Positions 50,866-59,974 of a DNA stretch of 64,000 nt are shown piece after piece. Made by a program: the position numbers and the translations under genes. The notes beneath the pieces are model-generated. The model did no database searches. It was not told the origin of the DNA and saw nothing but the letters and a program-made list of their open reading frames with translations. Origin of the DNA: Chitinophaga eiseniae (GTDB lineage: Bacteria; Bacteroidota; Bacteroidia; Chitinophagales; Chitinophagaceae); the NCBI RefSeq assembly GCF_900167135.1, contig NZ_FUWZ01000001.1, positions 1,536,336 through 1,600,335 of the forward strand, in the 5' to 3' direction. Every line of letters starts with the position of its first letter. Positions within the stretch are counted from its first letter, which is position 1.

Positions 50866-53800
50866 ATGATTGCATCCATATTGACCAGACTGGAGTCATC
50901 CCGAAAAGAGCTGCTGGATCTGGGACTGAAGAATCCCCTTTTAAACTACAAGTTATCTGCCAGCAAAGGGTTACACATTGTCGACGAAGTATCAGCAGCG
51001 GTATATGAACTGCTGGTGGTGGAAAATAAGACGCTGACATTTCTTGACCGTCCGGATAAAAAAGCCGGACAGGCCGATGCGATGTACCAGGAGCGGCCTG
51101 CTGCCACTGGTAAAGACGCCGTACACGACACCAGGCTGCAGACCAACGAGTCGCAGCTGAACCTGCATACCCGTTTGCTCAATACCTACTATGCCGCCAG
51201 GATGAGCATAGAAGAACAGGGTTTTAACATCCTGTACCTGTCGCTCGGTATGCTGCAATGGTGCGAGGCAGGCAGCACAGAGCCGCGGCTGGCGCCACTG
51301 GTGCTGGTGCCGGTGCAGCTGGACCGTTCCGATATCCGCGAACGTTTCCGGTTGAAATACACGCTGGAAGAAGTGGAGTCTAATATCTCGCTGGAGGCGA
51401 AGATGAAGGCGGACTTTAATATCAGCATCCCGGAGCTGCCGGAGACAGAAGATTTTGATATCACCGAATATTTCAAGGCCGTAGCGGCCGCCGTAGATGG
51501 TATGCCCGGTTGGAAAGTGGAACCTGACGCTATTGAGCTGGGCTTTTTCTCGTTCGGCAAATTCATGATCTACAATGATCTGGATGCCACCAACTGGCCG
51601 GGAGAGAGCGGTCCGCTGAACCATCCTGTGATCAACAGCCTGTTTGGCGGCGGTTTTTCTGATAACCAACCGGGTATTCCGGAAGATGCTTTTATAGACC
51701 ATGAGCCGCGTGCCGATGAGCTGTTCCAGGTAGTAGACGCCGATAGTTCGCAGATCCTGGCCATGCTGGCCGTGCAGGAAGGAAAACACCTGGTGATACA
51801 GGGCCCTCCGGGCACCGGTAAATCGCAGACCATCACCAATATCATCGCCGATGCGGTGGGCAGGGGAAAGAAGGTGTTGTTCGTGGCCGAAAAAATGGCC
51901 GCACTGGAAGTGGTGAAACGCCGGCTGGACAATATCCAGCTGGGAGAAGCCTGCCTGGAGCTGCACAGCCACAAAGCCAACAAAAAGGAATTACACCAGG
52001 AGCTGCGCCGTGTGCTGGAACTGGGCCGGCCTTCCGTGCAAAAGCTGCGCGAAGAGGTGCTGTTGCTCAACACCCACCGGCAGGAGCTGAATGAATACTG
52101 CCAGGCTGTCAACGAACCGATAGGGCAGAGCGGCCTTTCCGTACATCAGATCACAGGCTACCTGTTACGCATAAACGAAGAATTAGCCGGGAAGCAGTTA
52201 CCGGCTATCACGCCGCCGGATATGGCTTCCTGGGACGCCAGCGCCATGAACAAGGCAACGGCCATGGCCCAACGGATACAGGCTTGCCTGAGTGAAGCGG
52301 GCATGCCATCGCAACTATTATTCCTGGGCAGCGGGCTGAATGTATTGTTGCCGCATCAGCAGGAAGTACTGCAAAGGCAACTGCAGGACACCGCCGCGGC
52401 GGTATACGACTTGCAACAAACCCTCGCCGCTGTTGCCGGAAAGATGGGGCTGCAGGTACCGGAAGATGTGACGGGCATGCAGCAGCTGGTCCATGTATGC
52501 GACCTGTTGTCGCGCAAACCGGACCTCAGCGGGCTGAATACCGGCAACAAAGCGTGGTTGCTGCAACAGCAGGACATTATTTCCTGGCTGGAAGCAGGCC
52601 GCCGCCTGACCGCCATTCATCAGGCCTATCAGGACATCCTGATACCGGAAGCTTTTTCGCAGGATTTGATGGAAGTTCGCCAGAACCTGCTGGCCCACGG
52701 CGACAAATGGTACAAGTTCCTCATCGGCGCTTATAACCGCAGCAACAAACAGCTGGCCGCCCTGTGTAAAGGCGCGTTGCCCAAAGACAATACCGGGAAA
52801 CTGCAATACGTAGACAGCATCATGGAATACCGCCGGCACGACGCGTTATTACAGGAACATGCCGCACTTGCGCGCGACCTGTTCGGCGCGCGCTGGCAGA
52901 AACACCAGACCGACTGGGATGCACTGGACACTGCGACCGCATATATAACGGATATGCATAAACGTATTTCTGCCGGTACGTGCCCTGACGCTGTATTGGA
53001 TTGTTTGCATAAAAATATCGATCCTGCGGTGGCCGCGGCGGACCGCGATGCGCTGCAACAGGCAGGTGATAAGACAGCCGGGCTGCAGGCCGGCGTGCTG
53101 CAACAGCTGGAGATGCCCGGTTATCAATGGCCGGCCACTTTCGCCGGGACAGCGCGACAGCTGGGCCTGTGGAAAGACAGGCTGCCGGAGATCCATCATA
53201 CCATTGCGTGGAACAACATTACCGAAACGGCGGCGCAGGAGCAATTGTCCTGTCTTATTACGCCATCGGCAGACTGGCCCGAGGCTGTCCGCCTGCTGAA
53301 GACCGTACTACAGAAAACATGGTACGAGTACTTGCTGGAAGCGGCGGTGAAAGCACATCCTGCGCTGCGCCGGTTCGACAGGGCGGGGCACGAAGAGCTG
53401 GTACAACAGTTCCGCCGCCTCGACGCCATGAATTTACAGTATAACCGTGCCCGTGCCGCGCTGAGCCACTGGGAGCAGATGCCCCGCATGGAAGCCGGCG
53501 GCCAGGTGAACATCATCCGTACAGAGTTCAATAAAAAAGCACGGCATATGCCGGTGCGCAAACTCATGAAAGAAGCCGGCCTGGCCATACAGGCCATCAA
53601 GCCGGTGTTTATGATGAGTCCTTTGTCCATCGCTAATTTCCTGCCACCGGCAACGCTGGAGTTTGACCTGGTGATCTTCGACGAAGCCAGCCAGGTGCGG
53701 CCGGTAGAAGCGCTGGGGGCTATCCTGCGCGGCAAACAGCTGGTCGTGGTGGGTGATACTAAACAGCTGCCGCCGACCAGTTTCTTCGACACCCTCACCA

Positions 53801-55506
53801 AAGAAGTAGAAGATGAAGAAAACATCACGGCAGATATGCAAAGCATCCTCGGTCTCTGTGACGCACAGGGCGCGCCGCAGCGTATGCTGCGCTGGCATTA
53901 CCGCAGCCGGCATGAATCGCTGATCACTTTGTCGAACCACGAGTTTTATGAGAACAAGCTGGTGATATTCCCCAGCCCTGGCTCCAAAGACAGCCGCGGC
54001 CTGGTGTTTCATCACCTCACCGATACCGCCTACGACCGGGGTAAAACCCGCTCCAATCCCAAAGAGGCCGAAACGGTGGCGGACGCCGTGATGGAACATG
54101 CGCGCCGTCATCCGGGGCAGAGCCTTGGGGTAGTGGCATTCAGCACTTCGCAGCGTGAAGCCATCACGGTAGCACTGGAAACGCGCCGCCGCAACAATCC
54201 TGAACTGGAATCGTATTTCCGCCAGCATGCCGATGAGCCGTTTTTTGTGAAGAACCTGGAGAACGTACAGGGAGATGAAAGAGACGTGATTTTTATCTCC
54301 ATCGGTTACGGTCGTACGGAGGAGGGTTATGTGGCCATGTCTTTCGGTCCGCTGAACAACGAAGGCGGCGAACGCCGGTTGAATGTACTGATCACCCGTG
54401 CGAAATCGCGCTGCGAGGTGTTTACCAATATTACCGCAGACGATATTGACCTTAACCGCACGCAAAGCCATGGTATTGCTGCGCTGAAGAACTTCCTGTA
54501 CTATGCACAGCATGGGCGGCTGAATACGACCGTGGAAACCGGTCTGCCGGCGGACAGTCCTTTTGAGGAAAACGTAGCGGCCAAACTGGAGGCAAAGGGG
54601 TACATCGTCAGGAAACAGGTAGGTTCGCGTGGTTTTTATATCGATATGGCTATCGTGGACCCGGACAATCCCGGCCGCTATATTTTAGGGATAGAGTGCG
54701 ATGGCGCCGCTTATCATTCCGCCCGTTCTGCCCGTGACCGAGACCGCCTGCGTCAGCAGATGCTGGAGGCTATCGGTTGGAAGATACACCGTATCTGGAG
54801 CACTGACTGGTTCCGCAATCCCGCAAAAGAGCGAGACAGGCTGGTGGCGGCAATAGAAGCCGCCAAAGCCTGTCTCGCTGCAGATGACCAGGAGAAGGAA
54901 GCCGAGATGATGCCTGTAGCGGCCCCGCTCCTGAAGCGGGAAGTGGTGGAGGAAGACATTGATGAGGCGCCGATGTACCAAATAGCCACGCTACCGGACG
55001 AGATCAGGGACCAGGAGTTTCATGCCGCGCCTATCGGCAGCCTGTGTGGCTGGATAGAGCAGGTGGTGAACATAGAAAGCCCGGTACACTTCGACGAAGT
55101 GGCCCGTCGCATGGTAGAAGCGGCCGGTATCACAAGGGTGGGTCCCCGCATCCGGGAGATACTGCGCCATGCCGTAAGACATTCCGATGCCAGCAAACGC
55201 ATCAAAATAAAAGGACAGTTCTTATGGCATACCGCCCTGCCGGAGCCCGTGGTGCGTAACCGCAGCCTGCTGCCGTCCGGCGCCCGTAAGATCAACTATA
55301 TTTCCGTGGAGGAAATGGGCGTGGCGCTGGAAAAGGTGGTAAAAGACGCTATCGCCATCCAGCGGGAAGATGCCGTGCCTTTCATCGCAAAGATGTTCGG
55401 CTACAGCCGTGTGACAGAAGAAATGAAAGAAGAGATCCTGAAAGCTATTGACATCAGTATCGCCAATAACGTAGTACAGCTGGAAGGCGATCTGCTGAAA
55501 GCATAA
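50866..55506 (+). CDS. DUF4011-SF1 helicase-Vsr-like nuclease-DUF3320 protein (Hhe-like)
   Basis: This very large 1546-residue cytoplasmic protein has an N-terminal DUF4011 region (SRKELLDLGLKNPLLNYK). An Upf1-like SF1 helicase follows, with Walker A GPPGTGKS (313-320), a long helical insertion of ~550 residues, motif II DEASQ (939-943), VVVGDTKQLPPTSFFD, WHYRSRHESL, VQGDERDVIFIS and LITRAKSRCEVF. Next is a Vsr/MTES_1575-type nuclease domain (about 1225-1330) with GIECDGAAYHS (1275-1285) and IHRIWSTDWF, then a C-terminal DUF3320-like segment. All helicase motifs look intact. The DUF4011-helicase-Vsr arrangement is known from predicted or tested anti-phage proteins (named Hhe). It is divergent from the MoxR operon, so the two may work together; that is inferred. 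Confidence 0.9.
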   Translation: MIASILTRLESSRKELLDLGLKNPLLNYKLSASKGLHIVDEVSAAVYELLVVENKTLTFLDRPDKKAGQADAMYQERPAATGKDAVHDTRLQTNESQLNLHTRLLNTYYAARMSIEEQGFNILYLSLGMLQWCEAGSTEPRLAPLVLVPVQLDRSDIRERFRLKYTLEEVESNISLEAKMKADFNISIPELPETEDFDITEYFKAVAAAVDGMPGWKVEPDAIELGFFSFGKFMIYNDLDATNWPGESGPLNHPVINSLFGGGFSDNQPGIPEDAFIDHEPRADELFQVVDADSSQILAMLAVQEGKHLVIQGPPGTGKSQTITNIIADAVGRGKKVLFVAEKMAALEVVKRRLDNIQLGEACLELHSHKANKKELHQELRRVLELGRPSVQKLREEVLLLNTHRQELNEYCQAVNEPIGQSGLSVHQITGYLLRINEELAGKQLPAITPPDMASWDASAMNKATAMAQRIQACLSEAGMPSQLLFLGSGLNVLLPHQQEVLQRQLQDTAAAVYDLQQTLAAVAGKMGLQVPEDVTGMQQLVHVCDLLSRKPDLSGLNTGNKAWLLQQQDIISWLEAGRRLTAIHQAYQDILIPEAFSQDLMEVRQNLLAHGDKWYKFLIGAYNRSNKQLAALCKGALPKDNTGKLQYVDSIMEYRRHDALLQEHAALARDLFGARWQKHQTDWDALDTATAYITDMHKRISAGTCPDAVLDCLHKNIDPAVAAADRDALQQAGDKTAGLQAGVLQQLEMPGYQWPATFAGTARQLGLWKDRLPEIHHTIAWNNITETAAQEQLSCLITPSADWPEAVRLLKTVLQKTWYEYLLEAAVKAHPALRRFDRAGHEELVQQFRRLDAMNLQYNRARAALSHWEQMPRMEAGGQVNIIRTEFNKKARHMPVRKLMKEAGLAIQAIKPVFMMSPLSIANFLPPATLEFDLVIFDEASQVRPVEALGAILRGKQLVVVGDTKQLPPTSFFDTLTKEVEDEENITADMQSILGLCDAQGAPQRMLRWHYRSRHESLITLSNHEFYENKLVIFPSPGSKDSRGLVFHHLTDTAYDRGKTRSNPKEAETVADAVMEHARRHPGQSLGVVAFSTSQREAITVALETRRRNNPELESYFRQHADEPFFVKNLENVQGDERDVIFISIGYGRTEEGYVAMSFGPLNNEGGERRLNVLITRAKSRCEVFTNITADDIDLNRTQSHGIAALKNFLYYAQHGRLNTTVETGLPADSPFEENVAAKLEAKGYIVRKQVGSRGFYIDMAIVDPDNPGRYILGIECDGAAYHSARSARDRDRLRQQMLEAIGWKIHRIWSTDWFRNPAKERDRLVAAIEAAKACLAADDQEKEAEMMPVAAPLLKREVVEEDIDEAPMYQIATLPDEIRDQEFHAAPIGSLCGWIEQVVNIESPVHFDEVARRMVEAAGITRVGPRIREILRHAVRHSDASKRIKIKGQFLWHTALPEPVVRNRSLLPSGARKINYISVEEMGVALEKVVKDAIAIQREDAVPFIAKMFGYSRVTEEMKEEILKAIDISIANNVVQLEGDLLKA

Positions 55507-55530
55507 ACGAACAGCCTGTGTATCGGAACC

Positions 55531-55574
55531 GGACATGTGTATATTTTTTATTATACATATGTCCTTTCTTTTTA
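55531..55574 (+). terminator. Terminator after the helicase gene
   Basis: A 13-bp AT-rich stem GGACATGTGTATA (55531-55543) / TATACATATGTCC (55552-55564) with one G-U and a T-rich loop is followed by TTTCTTTTT. Confidence 0.7.
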
Positions 55575-55593
55575 TAGTCATGCCTGCATGGCA

Positions 55594-55601
55594 TACTTTT
55601 G
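55594..55601 (+). promoter_or_regulatory. Probable -7 box of the MacB-like permease gene
   Basis: TACTTTTG matches TAnnTTTG and lies 59 bp before the ATG. No clear -33 element was seen. Confidence 0.4.
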
Positions 55602-55660
55602 AGCAACTGTTCTGTGTGAGGGAAGTGAAGCGGAAGTGATTCACCCTAAACTGCAAACAC

Positions 55661-58063
55661 ATGTTCAGGAACTATTTGCTGATTGCCTGGCGCAATCTTG
55701 TCAGGTATAAGTATTATACATTGATCAATATCGCGGGGCTGGCCATTGGACTGGCTACCTGTTGGTTATTGCTTTTATATGTGCTGGGAGAAACCAGTTA
55801 TGAAAACTTTTTCCCGGAGCGGGAGCGGGTGTACCGTGCGGTAAACGACGCTACGTGGTCTGGCGGCAGTTTGAATATTGCCACTACCTCTGCCCCGTTC
55901 GCCGCTTTGCTGAAAAAAGACTATCCCGAAATAGAAGAGGTGACGCGGGTGCTGGCCGATGGAGGTAGCCTGCTGGATTACAACGGGAAAAAACTGCAGG
56001 TAGACGATATCATTTTTGCCGACAGTACTTTCCTGAAAGTGCTGCCTTTTCCGCTGGAGGAGGGCGATGCCAGTGTTTGTATGTCGCAGCCCAATGCTTT
56101 GTTGCTGACCCATTCCCTGGCGAAGAAGCTGTTTGGCGATGCATCTGCGGCCATGGGAAAGACGCTCCGTACAGAGGATAGTGCATTCTTTTTCCAGGTG
56201 ACCGGTATCCTGAAAGATGTGCCGGCCAACTCTCATTTTAAGTTTAGCGCTTTGCGGGTGCTGCCTGCGGGTTACAATGCCGACGGATGGCAGAATTTTG
56301 ACGTGTATACGTACCTGTTATTACGCAAAGGGGCGAATATTAAATCGCTGGAAAGCAAACTACCGCTATTCGGCGACCGGTATGTGATACCACAGATGGG
56401 AAGCGGGGTTACTTACCACATGACGCTGCAACCGCTGACATCTATCCATCTGCATTCGCATCTGGGATACGAGATGGGACCTAACGGCAATGTGCTTTAC
56501 GTATATGTGTTCCTGTTTGTGGGACTGCTGATTTTAGTGATTGCCTGTATCAACTATATGAACCTGGCTACGGCCCGTGCTGTGGGCCGTGTGAAAGAGG
56601 TGGGCGTGCGTAAAACGCTGGGCTCGGGAAGAGAGGAGATTGCCAGGATGTTTATGGCAGAATCGCTGCTGCTTACCTTGGTTTCCGCTGTGGTGGCGCT
56701 GGGCCTGGTGATTGTGGCGCTGCCGTATTTTAATCATTTTGCGCACCGGCAACTGGTGTTATGGCAGTTTGGGGTGGCGCGCACGGTTGGAGCGGTGTTG
56801 CTGTTGGTGCTTTTTACGGGGTTGATAGCAGGGATTTATCCCGCTGTGTTTATGTCCGGTTTCCGGGTGCTCTCCGCGCTGAAGGGAAAGCTGAGTGGCA
56901 GCAGTCACGCCGGTTTCCGTAAGGGGCTGGTCACTTTTCAGTTCATGATCGCTATTGTGCTTACGGCCAGCACGCTGGTGGCCTACGATCAGCTGCAATA
57001 TGTGATGCATACCAACCTGGGGTTTAACAAAGAGCAGCTGCTTTCTTTGCATCTGAACGACGTGCCTTCCCGCAATAACATTCCCGCGATCAAGCAGCAG
57101 CTGCTGAGTAATCCGCTGATACAGGACGTGGCGGCGGTCAACAATCCGATAGGACGTAATGACCTTAGCTCCAACGGCTTCTTTTTTGAACAAACGGACG
57201 GTAGTATTTCCGCATCTTCTATTCTGGCACAGCGGCTGATGGCAGATGCTGATTTTGTTAAAACGATGGGCGTGAAGATGGCCGACGGCCGTAATTTTTC
57301 GGACACCGGTAATGCAGACCGTTTTCATGCGGTGCTGGTCAATGAAACGCTGGTGAAAAATTTTAACCTGAAAAATCCACTGGGCAAGCGGGTACAGTTT
57401 AAGATCGACAATCTGGGCAACCGCGCGGAACGGGTAGTGGTAGGTGTAGTCCGTGATTTTCATACGTATTCGCTGCAGCATAAAATAGCGCCGCTGGTAA
57501 TAGAGATGGCGCCTTTCCCTGAAATGGAAGACAACCTGTATGTGCGGGTAAGCCCGAAGAATATCCCTGCGGCGTTGGCGCATATCGAAAAGGTGTATCG
57601 GCGTTTTGATGCTACACATCCTTTCACTTACCAGTTCCTTGACGACAGTTTTGCCAAACAGTACGAAGGGGAGCAGCAACAGGAGAAGATATTCCTGATG
57701 TTTACCGTGCTTGCGCTGGTGATTGCCTGCCTGGGACTTTTCGGATTGGCCGCATTTACGGCGGTGCAGCGTACCCGTGAGATTGGTGTGCGTAAGGTGC
57801 TGGGTGCTTCTTCCGGCAGTATTGTGCGGATGTTGTCGCAGGATTTTCTGCGGCTGGTGATCATTGCAGCCGTACTGGCGTTCCCGTTATCCTGGTGGAT
57901 CATGGACCGCTGGTTGCAGAGTTTTGCTTACCGTACCGGTATCAGCATATGGGTGTTTGTACTGACAGGTATAGGCGTCGCCGTTGTAGCGCTGCTAACT
58001 GTCAGCTATCATGCGTTCCGGGCGGCTATGGCCAACCCGGTGAAGAGCCTGCGGGCTGATTGA
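55661..58063 (+). CDS. MacB/FtsX-type ABC transporter permease
   Basis: The 800-residue permease has two copies of the MacB_PCD-FtsX unit: a first membrane helix at residues 20-42, a periplasmic domain, then three helices (VYVFLFVGLLILVIACINYM and on, with VGVRKTLGS). A second periplasmic domain and three final helices follow (IFLMFTVLALVIACLGLFGL, GVRKVLGAS). The paired VGVRKTLGS and GVRKVLGAS coupling motifs contact an ATPase. No ATPase gene is adjacent, as is common for the many such permeases in this phylum. Members move lipoproteins, peptides or drugs, or act as mechanotransmitters. The stop codon abuts the convergent dioxygenase stop with no gap. Confidence 0.92.
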   Translation: MFRNYLLIAWRNLVRYKYYTLINIAGLAIGLATCWLLLLYVLGETSYENFFPERERVYRAVNDATWSGGSLNIATTSAPFAALLKKDYPEIEEVTRVLADGGSLLDYNGKKLQVDDIIFADSTFLKVLPFPLEEGDASVCMSQPNALLLTHSLAKKLFGDASAAMGKTLRTEDSAFFFQVTGILKDVPANSHFKFSALRVLPAGYNADGWQNFDVYTYLLLRKGANIKSLESKLPLFGDRYVIPQMGSGVTYHMTLQPLTSIHLHSHLGYEMGPNGNVLYVYVFLFVGLLILVIACINYMNLATARAVGRVKEVGVRKTLGSGREEIARMFMAESLLLTLVSAVVALGLVIVALPYFNHFAHRQLVLWQFGVARTVGAVLLLVLFTGLIAGIYPAVFMSGFRVLSALKGKLSGSSHAGFRKGLVTFQFMIAIVLTASTLVAYDQLQYVMHTNLGFNKEQLLSLHLNDVPSRNNIPAIKQQLLSNPLIQDVAAVNNPIGRNDLSSNGFFFEQTDGSISASSILAQRLMADADFVKTMGVKMADGRNFSDTGNADRFHAVLVNETLVKNFNLKNPLGKRVQFKIDNLGNRAERVVVGVVRDFHTYSLQHKIAPLVIEMAPFPEMEDNLYVRVSPKNIPAALAHIEKVYRRFDATHPFTYQFLDDSFAKQYEGEQQQEKIFLMFTVLALVIACLGLFGLAAFTAVQRTREIGVRKVLGASSGSIVRMLSQDFLRLVIIAAVLAFPLSWWIMDRWLQSFAYRTGISIWVFVLTGIGVAVVALLTVSYHAFRAAMANPVKSLRAD

Positions 58064-58888
58064 TTATGCGGTCCGGAAGCAGCGCATGCTGATGCTGCCG
58101 TTTTGAATTTCTTCGTAGGTGAATTGAATTTCTTCGTTTTTATTGACCAGTCCGAGCGTATAGAGCATGGGGAGGTAGTGGTCATTTGTGGGGATGGACA
58201 GCTGTGCTGCCGTTCCGAGTGTGTGATAGTTGATCAGGTCGTCGAATGTTTTCTGCTCCAGTTTCTCTTTGACGAGCTGGTCGAAGGAGATAGCCCAGTC
58301 GAAAGGTTTGGCGTTGTTGGCAAAAGAGATCTGGCGCAGGTTGTGCACGATGTTGCCGCTACCCATGATAAGTACACCTTTGTGACGGAGCGCCTGCAGT
58401 TCCGCTGCCAGTTTAAAATGATATTCCGGCGGCTGGTGGTAGTCGATGCTTAACTGGTATACCGGGATATCTGCCAGCGGGTACATATGTTTCAGTACTG
58501 TCCATGCACCGTGGTCGAGGCCCCACTGATGGTCTTCCACCACCTTGGCGGAGGTGATCAGGTCTTTTGTTTCGCGGGCCACTGCCGGTGCGCCGGGAGC
58601 GGGGTATTGCACGGCGTACAATGCTTCAGGGAAACCGCCGAAGTCATGGATGGTTTGTGGTTGTGGCGCCACCAGTACATGAGTGCCCCGGGTCAGCCAG
58701 TGTGCGGAGATGACCAGGATGGCACGTGGTTTATCGGGTATTTGCGTTCCCATTTGTGTGAGGGCACGGGTAAAGGCATTGTCGCTGATACCGTTCATGG
58801 GGTTGCCATGTCCGATAAACATGACCGGCATTGCTTTTTCAGCGGTTTTCAGGTCGCTGGTGATATGATGAAAACCTTGTAAGTCCAT
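58064..58888 (-). CDS. ygiD: DODA-type extradiol dioxygenase (YgiD-like)
   Basis: The 274-residue class III extradiol-type dioxygenase has conserved histidines in FIGHGNPM (His27), ISAHWLTRG (His63) and IHDFGGFP (His81), a later GSGNIVHNL motif, and NDHYLPMLY near the C terminus. E. coli YgiD and plant DODA open 4,5-DOPA; the physiological substrate in bacteria is usually unknown. The gene starts 4 bp after the Rrf2 gene stop, so it is in an operon with that regulator. In several bacteria this family is linked to Rrf2- or LysR-type redox regulators. The ATG at 58888 is used; Met20 (MPVMFIGHG) is an alternative. Confidence 0.9.
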   Translation of the reverse strand: MDLQGFHHITSDLKTAEKAMPVMFIGHGNPMNGISDNAFTRALTQMGTQIPDKPRAILVISAHWLTRGTHVLVAPQPQTIHDFGGFPEALYAVQYPAPGAPAVARETKDLITSAKVVEDHQWGLDHGAWTVLKHMYPLADIPVYQLSIDYHQPPEYHFKLAAELQALRHKGVLIMGSGNIVHNLRQISFANNAKPFDWAISFDQLVKEKLEQKTFDDLINYHTLGTAAQLSIPTNDHYLPMLYTLGLVNKNEEIQFTYEEIQNGSISMRCFRTA

Positions 58889-58892
58889 AATC

Positions 58893-59300
58893 TCAAAATT
58901 TATTGGCGAAATCCGCCAGGGTGACCCCTTCCAGTTTCCGCAACAGGGCGCCTTCTATGTCTTTATACAGCTCATCGAGATGCTGATTGATCTGTTTGCC
59001 TACGGGGCAGTCGGGATTGGGATGGTTGCGGCTGTTGCCCAGCAGGGAGGTTTGTTGTACGGCGTGATACACATCCGATAGCAGGATGGCCGCGGCGGGT
59101 TTGGCGAGGGTGGCGCCCCCGTTTTTCCCCTCTTTGCTTTCCACCATGCCGTGGTTGCGCAGGTTGCTGATTTCCTTTCTGACCAATACCGGGTTGATAT
59201 TGATACTGCCTGCGATGTAGTCGGACGACAGCAGGGCGCCGTCCTCCTTCGCAAGGAGCGTCAGTATGTGTAAGGATATGGGAAACCGGGCGTTGTTCAT
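58893..59300 (-). CDS. Rrf2-family transcriptional regulator (YwnA-like)
   Basis: The 135-residue regulator has a winged helix (FPISLHILTLLAKEDGALLS, then SININPVLVRKEISNLRNHG) and the wing EGKNGGATLAKP, as in YwnA of B. subtilis. It has one cysteine (NPDCPVGK, Cys98) in the position conserved in YwnA, and lacks the three-cysteine Fe-S cluster of IscR/NsrR. It probably senses redox or reactive electrophiles. The promoter TACATTTG with a CTGTAA-N9-TTACAG repeat just downstream indicates autorepression. The same repeat precedes the YwnB-like oxidoreductase at 1.3 kb. It is in an operon with the DODA gene. Confidence 0.92.
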   Translation of the reverse strand: MNNARFPISLHILTLLAKEDGALLSSDYIAGSININPVLVRKEISNLRNHGMVESKEGKNGGATLAKPAAAILLSDVYHAVQQTSLLGNSRNHPNPDCPVGKQINQHLDELYKDIEGALLRKLEGVTLADFANKF

Positions 59301-59301
59301 T

Positions 59302-59332
59302 CTGTAATTCTATTTATTACAGTACAAATGTA
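59302..59332 (-). promoter_or_regulatory. Promoter and operator of the Rrf2-DODA operon
   Basis: On the minus strand TACATTTG (59325-59332) is a -7 box. Directly downstream, towards the ATG at 59300, CTGTAAT (59302-59308) and ATTACAG (59316-59322) form an inverted repeat (core CTGTAA-N9-TTACAG) over the likely transcription start. This is an autorepression layout and matches the oxidoreductase operator at 1411-1437. Confidence 0.65.
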
Positions 59333-59380
59333 CGCCAAACGGCGGGAAACGAAAAATTTATCCTGATGGGTCGGGGCCGG

Positions 59381-59806
59381 TTATCGCCGGGTATAGAAGT
59401 AAATGACGCTGGCGATAATTAATAGTATGATAATCAATGCGATAACGCATCCGTTTCGGCTGGGTTTTTTCACGGCGCTGGACAGTCCGCGGGCCTGCAG
59501 CAATGCTTCTACGGTTTCTTTAGACTGTTGCAGGGAGCTTTTGGTGTCTGGCAGTTTGTTGATTTCTGTATGGTAGTATTTGATCCCATGGAGTTTGCCG
59601 CTGCTGAGGCTTACCTGGATGGCTTTTTCGGCGATAGCGCGTACAGCGGAGGTGGTTTTGCCGGAGGGGCCGGCAGTATCGGGGGAAATCACCCGCTGGC
59701 AGCTATGGCAGATAACCATGACATTAAACGGGTCTTTTTCGGGAACAGTGCGTATCAGTTCTTTGCTGCCGCAATAGGGGCAGATAGTTGGTGGAATTGA
59801 TGTCAT
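59381..59806 (-). CDS. Zinc-ribbon protein with C-terminal membrane anchor
   Basis: The 141-residue protein has an N-terminal zinc ribbon (CPYCGSKE ... CHSCQRVI, residues ~9-36), a middle stretch (GKLHGIKYYHTEINKL, then LQQSKETVEALLQARGL) that loosely resembles the ribosomal L7/L12 C-terminal fold, and a C-terminal membrane helix (CVIALIIILLIIASVIYFY). It is tail-anchored with the ribbon in the cytoplasm by this reading. No specific family or partner was recognised. It is monocistronic between the Rrf2 operon and msrA. Confidence 0.75.
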   Translation of the reverse strand: MTSIPPTICPYCGSKELIRTVPEKDPFNVMVICHSCQRVISPDTAGPSGKTTSAVRAIAEKAIQVSLSSGKLHGIKYYHTEINKLPDTKSSLQQSKETVEALLQARGLSSAVKKPSRNGCVIALIIILLIIASVIYFYTRR

Positions 59807-59910
59807 TAACAGTTTTTAGGATTCCTTAAAATAGGAAAAAATTACGAATTACAGGTATAAAATGGGGTGTAACGCCCTTCTGGTGCGGTATTGTTGCAGT
59901 GGAGCCAGGT

Positions 59911-59948
59911 TTTAAAAATAACAGGCCGGGTCTTTTAACCCGGCCTGT
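59911..59948 (-). terminator. Terminator of msrA
   Basis: An 11-bp stem ACAGGCCGGGT (59921-59931) / ACCCGGCCTGT (59938-59948) with loop CTTTTA is followed, in the minus direction, by TATTTTTAAAA. Confidence 0.88.
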
Positions 59949-59974
59949 AAATGCTTTCACCGCTCCATTCCGGG

